64,000 bases of DNA from Microbacterium sp. AZCO (GCF_039614715.1 NZ_CP154857.1:496001-560000), one strand, 5' to 3'. Positions 35,108-44,210 are shown, counted from the first letter of the stretch. Made by a program: numbers and translations. Notes: generated by a model from the letters alone, not told the origin.

Positions 35108-35449
35108 CTACGGCGCCTTCGCTCCGTCGTTCCAGTCGCGCACGGCGTCGACGAGCTCGCGCCAGGGTCCGGTGACGGCGCTGTCGGCGAGCTCGGCCTC
35201 ACGGTCGTCCTCATCCCCGCACTGCGCGCGGATGTTCCACTGGAAGCGGTCGGCTCCGCGCATGTCGCGCTCGGCCGGGTCGTCCCACGGACAGCGTGAG
35301 ATGAGAGAGATCCAGACGGATGCCTCGTCCTCGCGCGGTTCGGCCCTCCACTGCTTCGTGAGTCCCGCGAATCCGCCGGTGCGCGTCACGGCGACGACGA
35401 GCGTCGGCGACGGCTCGGTGGAGCGTTCAGGACTTCGGGTCTCTTTCAT
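35108..35449 (-). CDS. Emfourin-like inhibitor of the neighbouring M4 protease
   Basis: A 113-residue protein whose core VVAVTRTGGFAGLTKQWRAEP matches emfourin, the small inhibitor that accompanies protealysin-like M4 proteases; the rest is acidic and helical. It overlaps the protease gene by 23 bp and is co-transcribed, the standard arrangement. By known biology it binds and blocks the protease active site, possibly protecting the cytoplasm since the protease lacks a signal peptide. Confidence 0.82.
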   Translation of the reverse strand: MKETRSPERSTEPSPTLVVAVTRTGGFAGLTKQWRAEPREDEASVWISLISRCPWDDPAERDMRGADRFQWNIRAQCGDEDDREAELADSAVTGPWRELVDAVRDWNDGAKAP

Positions 35450-36497
35450 CGTCGATGACGCCGACGCCCTTCCAAGCGGCCCGGACGGCGGCGACCTCCT
35501 CCGACTTCACACCGTACTCCGCTTCTGCCGTCGCGATCGTGGCCGCCGCGAACTCGGCGAAGTCGGTCGTCGGGGAGAGGGTGCCGGACGTCACCGTCTT
35601 GTACCAGATGAGCCCCGCTCGCTCCCAGGCGCGGCCCCCGAGCTCGGTCGCCGCGAGCGCGAAGGCGCGGTTCGGGATGCCGGAGTTGATGTGCACACCG
35701 CCGTTGTCGCCCGTCGTCACGACGTAGTCGCGCATGTGCGCGGGCTGCGGGTCTTTTCCGAGCACGTCGTCGTCGTACGCCGTGCCGGGGTGGAGCATCG
35801 AACGCAGGGCCTTGCCCTGCACCGACGGGGTGAAGATGCCCTCGCCGATCAGCCAGCTCGCCTGATCGGCGGTCTGACCCAGCTGGTGCTGCTCGGTGAG
35901 CGCGCCGAAGACGTCGGAGATGGACTCGTTGAGCGCGCCCGACTGCCCCTGGTACTCCAGGCCGCCCGACACCTCGGTCACGCCGTGCGTCAGCTCGTGC
36001 GCGATGACGGTGAGGGAGTTCGTGAAGCCCGTGAAGATGTCGCCGTCACCGTCTCCGAACACCATGCGCTCGCCGTTCCAGAACGCGTTGTCGTACTTCT
36101 CGCCGTAGTGCACGGTCGCCAGGAGCTGCCCTCCTGCGTCGTCGATGCCGTTGCGGCCGTAGGCGTCCCAGTAGAAGTCGAACGTCGCGCCGAGGCCGTC
36201 GAACGCCTCGTCGGCCGCCTCATCGCCCGTCGGCGGGTCGTCCTCGCCGCGCACCTTGACGCCCGGGAGGGTCTCGGCGCCGTGCGCGTCGGAGATCGTG
36301 CGGTCGGGGGCGGGGCCCGTCTCGGCGATGAGGCTCCCCGCCTCGTCGATCGACAGGCGCAGCCGCGAGCGCGTGGGACGGTAGTCGCGATCGGCCGCCA
36401 GGGTCGCCCGGGCCGCCTCGGCGGCACCCGCGAGATGCGGCTCCGTCGTCGCGGCGATGCGGGCCAGGAGATACGGGGGGACGATCGCGTGCCTCAT
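35427..36497 (-). CDS. Protealysin-like M4 (thermolysin family) metallopeptidase
   Basis: A 356-residue zinc protease. The zinc site is HELTH (167-171) with Glu191 in GALNESISDVFG as third ligand; the later catalytic His lies in GDNGGVHINSGIPN. The short N-terminal propeptide begins MRHAIVPPYLL, the PPYLL motif typical of protealysin precursors, and there is no signal peptide. TAGCCT (36509-36504) ends 6 nt before the ATG. Protealysins are linked to interaction with eukaryotic hosts in Serratia; here the role is unknown. Confidence 0.93.
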   Translation of the reverse strand: MRHAIVPPYLLARIAATTEPHLAGAAEAARATLAADRDYRPTRSRLRLSIDEAGSLIAETGPAPDRTISDAHGAETLPGVKVRGEDDPPTGDEAADEAFDGLGATFDFYWDAYGRNGIDDAGGQLLATVHYGEKYDNAFWNGERMVFGDGDGDIFTGFTNSLTVIAHELTHGVTEVSGGLEYQGQSGALNESISDVFGALTEQHQLGQTADQASWLIGEGIFTPSVQGKALRSMLHPGTAYDDDVLGKDPQPAHMRDYVVTTGDNGGVHINSGIPNRAFALAATELGGRAWERAGLIWYKTVTSGTLSPTTDFAEFAAATIATAEAEYGVKSEEVAAVRAAWKGVGVIDDERDPKS

Positions 36498-36563
36498 CCT
36501 CCGAGGCTATCGGCGCCCCACGACATCCCGGCGGCGCGGTCCGCGCGTCGGAGATTCGCGCGT

Positions 36564-36615
36564 ACCTCGGACTTCTGCCGTCGAATCCACCGACGTTCGC
36601 CGGATTCTCCGAGGT
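36564..36615. terminator. Nested hairpin downstream of the dpp operon
   Basis: ACCTCGGA (36564-36571) pairs with TCCGAGGT (36608-36615); inside, CGTCG (36579-36583) pairs with CGACG (36591-36595). It occupies the 145-bp gap between dppF and the protease gene, both on the minus strand. Confidence 0.55.
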
Positions 36616-36642
36616 TCGTCCCGCCCGTCGCGGGGGTCCGGT

Positions 36643-37476
36643 TCAGGATGCGGCGGCGCCGGGGTCGATGACGGGGATCGAGGCGAGCAGGCGCCGCGTG
36701 TACGCCGCCTGGGGCTGCAGCAGCACCTTCTCCGTCGGGCCCTCCTCGACGACGCGGCCGTCCTTCATCACGACGACCTGGTCGCAGAGGTTCTGGACGA
36801 CGCCGATGTCGTGCGACACGAGGAGGAGCGTGAGGCCGTCCCGGTGGCGGAGCTCGGCGAGCACGTCGAGGATCTGGGCGCGCACCGTCACGTCGAGCGC
36901 CGACATCGGCTCGTCGCCGACGAGCAGGCGCGGGCGGTGCACGATCGCCCGGGCGATGGCGATGCGCTGCCGCTGACCGCCGGAGAACTCGTGCGGGTAG
37001 CGGTCGGCCATGTCGGCCTCGAGGCCGACGTCGACGAGCACCTCGCGGACGCGCTCGCGCCGCCCGGCGCTGCCGGGCTCCCCGTCGCCGCCGAGGCCGA
37101 GAGCCCACAGCGGCTCGCCGACGATCCGTCCCACGCTCATGCGCGGGTCGAGCGAGGCGTAGGGGTCCTGGAACACCATGCCCGTGTCGCGGCGCAGCCA
37201 GTGCAGCGCGCGGGCGCCGGCAGCGGCATCCACTTCTCTGCCGTCGAATTCGATCGTGCCGGCGGTGGGCGTGTCGAGTGCGAGGAGGAGGCGCACGAGC
37301 GTCGACTTGCCCGAGCCGGACTCGCCGATGATGCCGACCGACGAGCCCGCGCGCACGTCGAGGTCTGCGTCCTCGAGCGCCGTGGAGGTCGTGGCGCGCT
37401 CGAAGAGCGTCTCCTTCGGCACCGGGTACCGGCGGGTGAGGCCCCGCGCCCGCAGCAGGATGCGCTCGTCGGTCAT
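36643..37476 (-). CDS. dppF: Peptide ABC transporter ATP-binding protein
   Basis: A 277-residue ATPase, one of the pair powering the Dpp/Opp-type importer. Walker A GESGSGKST, the Q-loop VFQDPYASLDPRMSVG, signature FSGGQRQRIAIARAI and Walker B LLVGDEPMSALD are intact. The N-terminal RYPVPKETLFER is characteristic of the DppF/OppF subunit, which lies last in such operons. It overlaps dppD by 4 bp. Confidence 0.92.
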   Translation of the reverse strand: MTDERILLRARGLTRRYPVPKETLFERATTSTALEDADLDVRAGSSVGIIGESGSGKSTLVRLLLALDTPTAGTIEFDGREVDAAAGARALHWLRRDTGMVFQDPYASLDPRMSVGRIVGEPLWALGLGGDGEPGSAGRRERVREVLVDVGLEADMADRYPHEFSGGQRQRIAIARAIVHRPRLLVGDEPMSALDVTVRAQILDVLAELRHRDGLTLLLVSHDIGVVQNLCDQVVVMKDGRVVEEGPTEKVLLQPQAAYTRRLLASIPVIDPGAAAS

Positions 37477-38261
37477 GAGACGCCTCCCGGCCGCCAGAGG
37501 GTCGCCGTCGCGTCGCGCAGGAGGCCTTGCGTGACGGGGGATGCCGGGGCGGAGAGCAGCGCCGCGATGGGCCCCTCCTCGACGATGCGGCCTTCATCGA
37601 GCACGATCCCGTGCGTCGCGATGCGCGACAGCACCGCCAGGTCGTGCGTGATGAAGACGAGCGACATCCCGTCGTGCTCGACGAGCTCGACGAGGAGGTC
37701 GAGGATCTCGGCCTGGATCGTGACGTCGAGCGCCGTCGTCGGCTCGTCGGCGATGAGCAGGCGCGGACGGCACGCGAGCGCCGTCGCGATCGCGACGCGC
37801 TGACGCTGTCCGCCGGAGAGCTGATGCGGGTAGCGGGCCACGATCCGCTCGGGGTCGGGGAGGGCGACGCGCCGGGCTTCCTCGACGGCGCGCGCCTTCG
37901 CCTCGGCCCGGCTGACGCGCTGATGGATGCGGACCGATTCGGCGATCTGGCGGCCGACGGTGCGGATCGGGTTGAGCGCGGTGCGCGGCTCCTGGAACAC
38001 GATGCCGATGTCGTCGCCGCGGAGCTGCGCGAGCTCGCGATCCGGCAGGCCGAGGAGCTCGCGCCCGTTCCAGCGGATGGAGCCGCCCGCGACGGCGCCG
38101 TCGGGGAGGAGACCGAGGATCGCGAGGGCCGTGAGCGACTTGCCCGAGCCCGACTCGCCGATGAGACCCACGCGCGACCCGTCGGGCACCTCGAACGAGA
38201 CGCCGTCGACGACGCGGCGGCCGGAGATGTCGATCGTGAGGTCCTGCACGGCGAGAGTCAC
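37473..38261 (-). CDS. dppD: Peptide ABC transporter ATP-binding protein
   Basis: A 262-residue ATPase partner of DppF. It shows Walker A GESGSGKSL, Q-loop IVFQEPRTALNPIRTVG, signature LSGGQRQRVAIATAL and Walker B LLIADEPTTALD. GTG 38261 overlaps the dppC stop (GTGA) and gives VTLAVQDLTIDISG, the natural start of the ATPase fold. The C-terminal iron-sulfur or oligopeptide-binding extension of some DppD proteins is missing or shortened, so it is on the small side for the subunit. Confidence 0.9.
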   Translation of the reverse strand: MTLAVQDLTIDISGRRVVDGVSFEVPDGSRVGLIGESGSGKSLTALAILGLLPDGAVAGGSIRWNGRELLGLPDRELAQLRGDDIGIVFQEPRTALNPIRTVGRQIAESVRIHQRVSRAEAKARAVEEARRVALPDPERIVARYPHQLSGGQRQRVAIATALACRPRLLIADEPTTALDVTIQAEILDLLVELVEHDGMSLVFITHDLAVLSRIATHGIVLDEGRIVEEGPIAALLSAPASPVTQGLLRDATATLWRPGGVS

Positions 38262-39370
38262 GACACGACCTCCGGCACGTGCGTGCGCGCGGTGCGGGCC
38301 GAGCCCCCGCGGCGGGTGAGCGTGGGGTCGGTCGCCTCGCGCAGGCCGTCGCCGAGCAGGTTCAGCCCCAGCACGGTGAACGTGATGGCGAGGCCCGGCC
38401 ACACGACCGAGAGCGGGTGCACCGTGATGAACTGCTGCAGCTGCGCGAGGAGGAGACCCCACGAGGGCTCCGTCACGGGCGCCCCGAAGCCGAGGTACGA
38501 CAGGCCCGCTTCAGCCAGAACGGCGACGGCCATGCCCCACGACAGCTGCACGATGAAGACCGGTGCGACGTTGGGGAGGAGGTGCCGCACCAGGTTCTGC
38601 GACGGGGTGAGCCCCGCCATCCGTCCCGCCAGGACGAAGTCGCTGTGCAGCACCCGCCGCAGCTCGGGCCGGGTCACCCGGGCGATGTTGACGCCGAACC
38701 CGATGCCGACCGCCCAGATGACGACCCACAGCGACCCGCCCCACACCGCCGCGATCATCATCGCGATGATCAGCACGGGGAACGCGATGAGGATGTCGAC
38801 GAACACGGCGACCGATTCGCGCAGCCACCGCGTCGTGAGCGCGCCGAGCGCGGCGAGCCCGATGCCGATGATCGTCGCGACGATTCCGGCGCCCACGGCG
38901 ACGATCACGGTCGTGCGCGCGCCGGCCATGAGGAGGCTCAGGATGTCGCGACCGGTCGCGTCGGTGCCGAGCAGGTGCGGCCAGCCGGGAGGGGCCCACC
39001 GGTTGCGGATGTCGACCTGCTGAGGGTCGAACGGCGTCCAGAACGAGGCGACGACGGCCGTCAGGAGCACGACCGCCACGACGATGAGACCGAACCGGCC
39101 GGTCGACAGCGCCCACAGCCGGCCGAGCCACGCCCATCGCGAGGGGCGCCGGGAGGAGGCGGCCGAGGCATCCGCCTCCGCCGCGGTCGAGGCATCCGCT
39201 CCGGCCGCGGTCGAGGCATCCGCCCCCGCCGCGGTCGAGGCAGCCGCCCTCGCCGCGGCCGTCGCGCTGTCCGCGCGCGCCCCGGCGGCAGACGCATCAA
39301 CCTCCGCCGCGGTGCGGGCCGCAGCATCCGCCTTCCTCGAGGCGCGGGTCTCGGGAGCCGGGTCGCTCAT
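38258..39370 (-). CDS. dppC: Peptide ABC transporter permease with repetitive Ala-rich N-terminal tail
   Basis: A 370-residue inner-membrane permease. The second half has the binding-protein-dependent transport fold, including the EAA loop-like GLTPSQNLVRHLLPNVAP and EAGLSYLGFGAPVTEPSWG. Unusually, the first ~85 residues before the first membrane helix are Ala/Asp/Ser-rich with an eight-residue period (TAAGADAS). They are encoded by tandem 24-bp repeats at 39165-39260. Ordinary DppC proteins have a tail of about 30 residues. It overlaps dppB (ATGA) and dppD (GTGA). Confidence 0.9.
   Translation of the reverse strand: MSDPAPETRASRKADAAARTAAEVDASAAGARADSATAAARAAASTAAGADASTAAGADASTAAEADASAASSRRPSRWAWLGRLWALSTGRFGLIVVAVVLLTAVVASFWTPFDPQQVDIRNRWAPPGWPHLLGTDATGRDILSLLMAGARTTVIVAVGAGIVATIIGIGLAALGALTTRWLRESVAVFVDILIAFPVLIIAMMIAAVWGGSLWVVIWAVGIGFGVNIARVTRPELRRVLHSDFVLAGRMAGLTPSQNLVRHLLPNVAPVFIVQLSWGMAVAVLAEAGLSYLGFGAPVTEPSWGLLLAQLQQFITVHPLSVVWPGLAITFTVLGLNLLGDGLREATDPTLTRRGGSARTARTHVPEVVS
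39165..39260. repeat. 24-bp tandem repeat inside dppC
   Basis: Four consecutive 24-bp units (39165, 39189, 39213, 39237) encode an eight-residue repeat. The first three each contain GGCATCC followed by GCC and end GCCGCGGTC; the fourth is degenerate. Repeat number may vary between strains by slippage without frameshift. Confidence 0.85.
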
Positions 39371-40317
39371 GCCGCCTCCCGCTGCCGGGGGTCGAGGGCG
39401 CGGTGCGCGAGGTCGACGACGAAGCCGACGATGAGCACGAAGCCCGTCAGAACGAGGAGCTCGCCCTGCACCTTCGGCAGGTCCCGCGCGCTCACGTCGG
39501 CGACGAGCATGCGGCCGATGCCGGGCAGGGTGAAGAGCTGCTCGATGACGACGGCGCCGACGATGATCCCCGCCACCTGGAGGCCGAGCACCGTGATGAC
39601 CGAGAGGCCCACGTTGGGAAGCCCGTGCCGGACGAGGGCGGCGTTGCGGGTCAGGCCCTTCGCGGCGGCCGTGCGCACGTAGTCCTGCCCGACCGCCTGC
39701 AGGGTGGCACTGCGCACGAACCGCAGCAGCATGGCCCCCTCGACGATGCCGATCGTGAGCGCGGGGAGCACGAGCGAGCGGATCGCCGCGGCCGGATCCG
39801 CCCAGCCCGAGCGCGGGAAGCCCTGCGCCGGCAGCCAGCCCAGCCACACCGCGAAGACGACGACGAGCATCATGCCCGCCCAGACGACGGGCACCGCCGC
39901 GAGCGCCTGCGAGCCCACGTTGAGCGCCGTGCCCGACGCGCGTGCCCGGCGCATCGCGGAGACGACGCCGAGCGGCAGGCTGAACACCAGCGCGATCGTG
40001 AGGGCGAAGATGCCCAGCGGCACCGTGACCTGCGCCTTCTCGACGAGTTCGTCGACGACGCTCGACCCGGTGAGCAGGGATGTTCCGAGGTCGCCGCGCA
40101 GCACTCCGCCGATCCAGGCGAGGTACTGCGTGACGAGCGGCTCGCCGAGACCCAGGCGCTCGCGGATGGCCGCCACCTGCTCCGGCGTGCTGTTGGTGCC
40201 CGCGACGAGCTGGGCGACATCGCCCGGGAGCACCCGGAGCGTCAGGAAGATCAGCACGCTGGCGACGAGGAGCCCGAGCAGGAGCAGGGCCAGGCGCGTC
40301 AGCGTGTATCGGATCAC
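39367..40317 (-). CDS. dppB: Peptide ABC transporter permease
   Basis: A 316-residue permease with six hydrophobic segments. The N-terminal MIRYTLTRLALLLLGLLVASVLIFLTLRVLPGD is the classic DppB/OppB start, and AKGLTRNAALVRHGLPNVGLSVITVLG is the ATPase-contact loop. The GTG start overlaps the dppA stop. It forms the channel together with DppC. Confidence 0.93.
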   Translation of the reverse strand: MIRYTLTRLALLLLGLLVASVLIFLTLRVLPGDVAQLVAGTNSTPEQVAAIRERLGLGEPLVTQYLAWIGGVLRGDLGTSLLTGSSVVDELVEKAQVTVPLGIFALTIALVFSLPLGVVSAMRRARASGTALNVGSQALAAVPVVWAGMMLVVVFAVWLGWLPAQGFPRSGWADPAAAIRSLVLPALTIGIVEGAMLLRFVRSATLQAVGQDYVRTAAAKGLTRNAALVRHGLPNVGLSVITVLGLQVAGIIVGAVVIEQLFTLPGIGRMLVADVSARDLPKVQGELLVLTGFVLIVGFVVDLAHRALDPRQREAA

Positions 40318-41825
40318 CCGTCGCTCTTGGTGAGCTCTGCGAGGTTGATCCTCGCGTTGGTGTTCGTCGTCGGCATACCCGAGATGTTAGTTCCGACCGC
40401 GACGACCGACGCGCCGTTGTAGAGCCAGTCGGCCGCGGCATCCTGCGACACGATCTTGGCGGCCTGCTTCAGCAGGTCTGCGGCCTTGTCGGGGTCGGTC
40501 GCGGCGACCGACTCCTTGTAGAGCTCCTGCACCTGCGGGTTGTCGTAGGTGAAGTAGTAGTCGGGGTTGGCCCAGTTCTCGAAGTCGCGCGCCTCGGTGT
40601 GCAGCACGAAGCTGAGCTCGTAGTCCTTGTTCGTGTACACGTCGTTGAGCCACGTCGGGAAGTCGACCGAGTTCACCTCGAGCGTGATGCCCACCTCGTT
40701 GAGGTCCGACACGAGGATCTGCGGGATGGTCGTGGAGTAGAAGCTCGGGATCGTGAGGGTCAGCGTGAGGTCCTCGTACCCGGCCTCCTTCAGGAGGGCC
40801 TTCGCGGCCTCCGGGTCGTAGGGGGCGACCTTGGAGAGGTCCTCGTAGCCGGGGTCGAGCGAGGGGATCGGACCGTACAGGGTCTCACCCGAGGCCAGCG
40901 CCTCGATGATCGCCTCGTGGTCGATCGCCTGGCGGATGGCCTGGCGCACGCGCTTGTCGGCGAGCGGACCCGAGGTCTGGTTGAAGGCGAGCGTGCCCTT
41001 GTCGGTCGACTTGCCGAGCACGAGCTGGAAGTCGCCGTTCGCCTCGATCTGGTCCTTGAGGGTCGCGTCGAAGCCCGTCACGACGTCGACCTCGCCGGCG
41101 AGGGCCGCGTTGAGCGCCGCCTGGTTGTCGGGGATGTAGTCGAAGACGACCTCGGCGACCTTGGGCTTGTCTCCCCAGTAGGCGTCGTTGCGCGTGAACG
41201 TGATGCTGTCGCCCTGCTTCCACTGGTCGAGGATGAACGGACCCGTGCCGTTCGTCTTCGTCTTGTAGTCGACGGTGTCGCCCTCCTTGAGGATGAGGCC
41301 CGCCCGGCCGCTCAGGTTCCACAGCAGCGTCGAGTCCGGCGCGCTCAGGGTGAGGGTGATCGTCTGCCCGTCGGCCGTGATCGTCTCGACGTTCGCGAGG
41401 CGTCCCGAGTCGCTCCACTCCGGCGTGTTCTTGCGGGTCGTCAGCGACCACACGACGTCCTGCGGAGTGAGCTCCTGCCCGTCGTGGAACGTCACGCCCT
41501 CGCGGAGGGTGAAGGTGTACGTCAGGCCGTCGTCGGAGACCTCGTAGTCGCTCGCGAGCGCGGGCACGATCTCCTGCTCCGGGGTGCGCGAGACGAGGCC
41601 CTGGTAGACGTTGTCGACCAGGATCTGGTCGAGCGCCGCGCCCGCCGTCTCGCGGATGTCGAGGTTGCTCGGCTCGAGGACGAGCCGGATCACCGCCGAC
41701 GCGTCAGCGTCGGGTGCGCCCGTGCTCGTCGACGCGGAGGACCCGCCGCCGGTGGTGCAGGCGGCGAGCAGGAGGGCGCTCGCGGCGAGGAGCGCCGAGG
41801 CGGCGAGAGCGGTGCGGCGGAGCAT
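40314..41825 (-). CDS. dppA: Peptide ABC transporter substrate-binding lipoprotein (SBP family 5)
   Basis: A 503-residue solute-binding protein. The signal peptide ends in LLLAAC, with lipid-modified Cys23, followed by a Ser/Thr-rich linker. The fold marks are YQGLVSRTPEQEIVPALASDYEVSDDGLTYTFTLREGVTFHDG and GTGPFILDQWKQGDSI. It would capture di- or oligopeptides, or a related ligand, outside the membrane. It opens a five-gene operon (ABCDF). The ATG has AAGGA 6-7 nt upstream; a TAGGCT (41914-41909, minus) may be the -10. Confidence 0.93.
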   Translation of the reverse strand: MLRRTALAASALLAASALLLAACTTGGGSSASTSTGAPDADASAVIRLVLEPSNLDIRETAGAALDQILVDNVYQGLVSRTPEQEIVPALASDYEVSDDGLTYTFTLREGVTFHDGQELTPQDVVWSLTTRKNTPEWSDSGRLANVETITADGQTITLTLSAPDSTLLWNLSGRAGLILKEGDTVDYKTKTNGTGPFILDQWKQGDSITFTRNDAYWGDKPKVAEVVFDYIPDNQAALNAALAGEVDVVTGFDATLKDQIEANGDFQLVLGKSTDKGTLAFNQTSGPLADKRVRQAIRQAIDHEAIIEALASGETLYGPIPSLDPGYEDLSKVAPYDPEAAKALLKEAGYEDLTLTLTIPSFYSTTIPQILVSDLNEVGITLEVNSVDFPTWLNDVYTNKDYELSFVLHTEARDFENWANPDYYFTYDNPQVQELYKESVAATDPDKAADLLKQAAKIVSQDAAADWLYNGASVVAVGTNISGMPTTNTNARINLAELTKSDG

Positions 41826-41968
41826 GACTGTCCTTTCCGAGGGGCATCCGGGGTCGGATGGACGGCGCAGGCCGAGGGGGTGTCGGCAAGGCTGTCGTGT
41901 GCGGTAACCCAGCCTAGGGAACGCGCGAGGAGCCCGCGGCCATGGCTACCCACAACGAAACAGAAGCG

Positions 41969-42907
41969 TTAACCCTTCCCGGCGAGCTCGGCGACGAGAC
42001 GTCCGAGGTCTCTCGGGAGCTCCTCCTGCACGTTGTGCCCGGAGTCGACCTCCACGATGGATGCCGTGGGCACGCGCTCGCGGAAGGCTGCGGCATCCTG
42101 CTCGGTCACGTATCCGCGCGTCCCGCGGACGAGCGTCAGCGGCGCCTCGATGCCCGCGAGGTCGGACCACCCGGACTCGGACAGCACGGAGCCGAGCGCG
42201 TCCTGCTGCGCCGCCGCCGCCTCGGCCAGCTCGGGCGACTGCGACATCGCGTTCGCGAGGTGCGCGAAGTGGTGCTTCCACTCGACCCGGCCGTCCGGGC
42301 GGATGCGGCTGTTGTGGTAGACGCCGCGCGCCGCGGCGGTGGGCGACCCGCCGAGTCCGAACGACAGCGCGCGCTCGACGAGCTCGTCGCGGCTCGCCCA
42401 GTCGGTCGGCCCCGCGAAGAAGTCGCGCAGCTGCGACGGTCCGCCATCCGGGTCGATGCCGGGTGTGATGTCGACGACCACGACCTCGCGGACGAGATCG
42501 GGACGGGATGCCGCGACCGCCGCCGCCGTCAGCCCGCCGAGCGACTGCCCCACGAGCACCTGCGGCCGGTCGGTCCACGCCTCGATTCCAGCGGCGACGT
42601 CGGGGGCGAGCGTGCCGCCCGTGTAGGCGACGTCGTCGCGCCAGGACGAGTCGCCGTGGCCGGGGAGGTCGACCGCGAGCGCGGGAAGGCCGAGCGCGAG
42701 GATCGTCGTGTCCCACGTGTGCGCATTGAGGCCGGCGCCGTGCAGGAACGTGACCTCGGGCGAGCCGTCGCCGTACCTCAGCGCGCTCAGCGTCCGCCCG
42801 TCGGGCAGCGTGAGGAAGACGCGCTCGGCGCGGGGGACGGGACCGTCGATGCCCGCGTCGGCGGCCTGCTCGGGGAGGAAGGAGAACTCGTCGGTGGGGT
42901 CGCTCAC
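41969..42907 (-). CDS. Alpha/beta-hydrolase
   Basis: A 312-residue soluble hydrolase. FLHGAGLNAHTWD forms the oxyanion loop, VGQSLGGLTA the nucleophile elbow, and DSGHNVQEELP contains the catalytic His near the C-terminus; an acid in the VRGTRGYVTEQD segment completes the triad. GTG 42907 follows CAGAAT (42919-42914) by 6 nt. It diverges from the AhpD-like gene. Substrate cannot be predicted. Confidence 0.85.
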   Translation of the reverse strand: MSDPTDEFSFLPEQAADAGIDGPVPRAERVFLTLPDGRTLSALRYGDGSPEVTFLHGAGLNAHTWDTTILALGLPALAVDLPGHGDSSWRDDVAYTGGTLAPDVAAGIEAWTDRPQVLVGQSLGGLTAAAVAASRPDLVREVVVVDITPGIDPDGGPSQLRDFFAGPTDWASRDELVERALSFGLGGSPTAAARGVYHNSRIRPDGRVEWKHHFAHLANAMSQSPELAEAAAAQQDALGSVLSESGWSDLAGIEAPLTLVRGTRGYVTEQDAAAFRERVPTASIVEVDSGHNVQEELPRDLGRLVAELAGKG

Positions 42908-42967
42908 CCGGCCATTCTGCCCCGGCGCCGAGGCTCGGGCATCCACCCCCGTCATAGGGTGAAGGAC

Positions 42968-43444
42968 ATGAGCGAAGAACGACGCGTCCACCTCTCGCGG
43001 TCCGCGCCCGACGCGTACAAGACGCTCGATGCCTTCTCCAAGACGGTCGGCCGGATCGCCGGCGACGCCGGAATCGACGACCGGCTGAAGGAGCTCGTGC
43101 AGATCCACGCGTCGCAGCTCAACGGCTGCGCCTTCTGCGTGCGCGTGCACGTCGACCGGGCGGTCACGGCGGGACTGGATGCCGACCTGATCGCCCAGCT
43201 GCCGACGTGGCGCGAGTCGGGGGTCTTCACCGACCGCGAGCGCGCGGCGCTCGAGCTGACCGAGGCGTTCACGTTCATCCACGACGGGGGCGTGCCCGAC
43301 GAGGTCTACGACCACGTCGGCGGCATCCTGAGCGAGGACGAGTACGTGGCGCTCAGCTGGATCCTCGTGTCGATCAACGCGTTCAACCGCATCGCCATCG
43401 CCGGGCGCTACCCGGTACCTCCTCGCCACCCGGACCGCGCGTGA
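42968..43444 (+). CDS. Carboxymuconolactone decarboxylase / AhpD-like protein
   Basis: A 158-residue helical protein. ELVQIHASQLNGCAFCVRVHVDRA contains the CxxC...H redox motif with the preceding Glu that mark AhpD-like peroxidase-system thiol proteins. It probably supports detoxification of peroxides. ATG 42968 follows TAGGGT (42955-42960) by 7 nt. Its stop overlaps the phosphatase start (GTGA). Confidence 0.88.
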   Translation: MSEERRVHLSRSAPDAYKTLDAFSKTVGRIAGDAGIDDRLKELVQIHASQLNGCAFCVRVHVDRAVTAGLDADLIAQLPTWRESGVFTDRERAALELTEAFTFIHDGGVPDEVYDHVGGILSEDEYVALSWILVSINAFNRIAIAGRYPVPPRHPDRA

Positions 43445-44160
43445 GCGACGCGCTCGTCCCGGGCGCCGTCAACCTCCGCGATGTCGGCGGCCTCCCGGCC
43501 GACGGGGGGCTCACACGCGAGCGCGTGCTCTACCGGTCCGGCAACCTGGCCCACCTCGAGGCCCCGGGCGTCGCCGCGCTGGGCGAGCTGCGCCTGCGCC
43601 GCATCATCGATCTCCGCGACGACGAGGAGGTCGCGCACGCGCCGAGCCGCCTCGGCGACCTCGCGATCACGACGCAGCGCGCGCCGCTCTTCCTGGGGTC
43701 GGTCGCATCGTTCTTCGAGGACGACATCCCGCTCGACGAGATGTACCGCCGCATCGTCGACGACTCGTCCGAGCGCGTCGTCGAGGTCGTCCGCGGCATC
43801 ATCGCCGATCAGCCCGTGCTCGTGCACTGCACGGTGGGGAAGGACCGCACGGGGGTCACCGTGGCGCTCACCCTCGCCGCGGCGGGGGTCGATGAGGATG
43901 CCGTCGTCGCGGACTACGCGCGCACCGAGGGGCTGCTCCCGCAGTGGCGCAATCGCCGCGTCGTGAAGCGGCTGAGGAAGCTGCATCCGGATGCCGTCCA
44001 TCTGGAGGACCTCGCGACGCGCTCGCCGGCTCCCGTCATGGCGGGTCTGCTCGCGGACCTGCGCGAGCGCTACGGCTCGGTGGCGGACTACCTGCGCGCG
44101 CACGACGTGAGCGACGACGAGCTCGCCGAGCTGCGCGGCATCCTGATCGCCCGCGACTGA
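43441..44160 (+). CDS. Tyrosine-protein phosphatase (PtpB/DSP-like)
   Basis: A 239-residue phosphatase of the tyrosine/serine-protein phosphatase (Y_phosphatase3) family. The signature loop VHCTVGKDRTG gives catalytic Cys130 and Arg136. NLRDVGGLPADGGLTRERVLYRSGNL at the N-terminus is the family entry motif. Relatives such as mycobacterial PtpB act on phosphotyrosine, phosphoserine and phosphoinositides. It is [15 protein letters not shown] coupled to the AhpD-like gene. Confidence 0.92.
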   Translation: MSDALVPGAVNLRDVGGLPADGGLTRERVLYRSGNLAHLEAPGVAALGELRLRRIIDLRDDEEVAHAPSRLGDLAITTQRAPLFLGSVASFFEDDIPLDEMYRRIVDDSSERVVEVVRGIIADQPVLVHCTVGKDRTGVTVALTLAAAGVDEDAVVADYARTEGLLPQWRNRRVVKRLRKLHPDAVHLEDLATRSPAPVMAGLLADLRERYGSVADYLRAHDVSDDELAELRGILIARD

Positions 44161-44168
44161 GGTCCTAC

Positions 44169-44201
44169 TCAGGTAAGGCAACCCTATCTTCGGGGTATAG
44201 T
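44169..44201 (+). promoter_or_regulatory. DtxR/IdeR-type iron box and promoter of the SIP-domain gene
   Basis: TCAGGTAAGGCAACCCTAT (44169-44187) matches 14 of 19 positions of the IdeR/DtxR operator consensus. The -10 TATAGT (44196-44201) follows directly, so a bound repressor would cover the -35 and spacer. Expected behaviour is repression by iron. Confidence 0.75.
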
Positions 44202-44210
44202 GGAGCCGTC

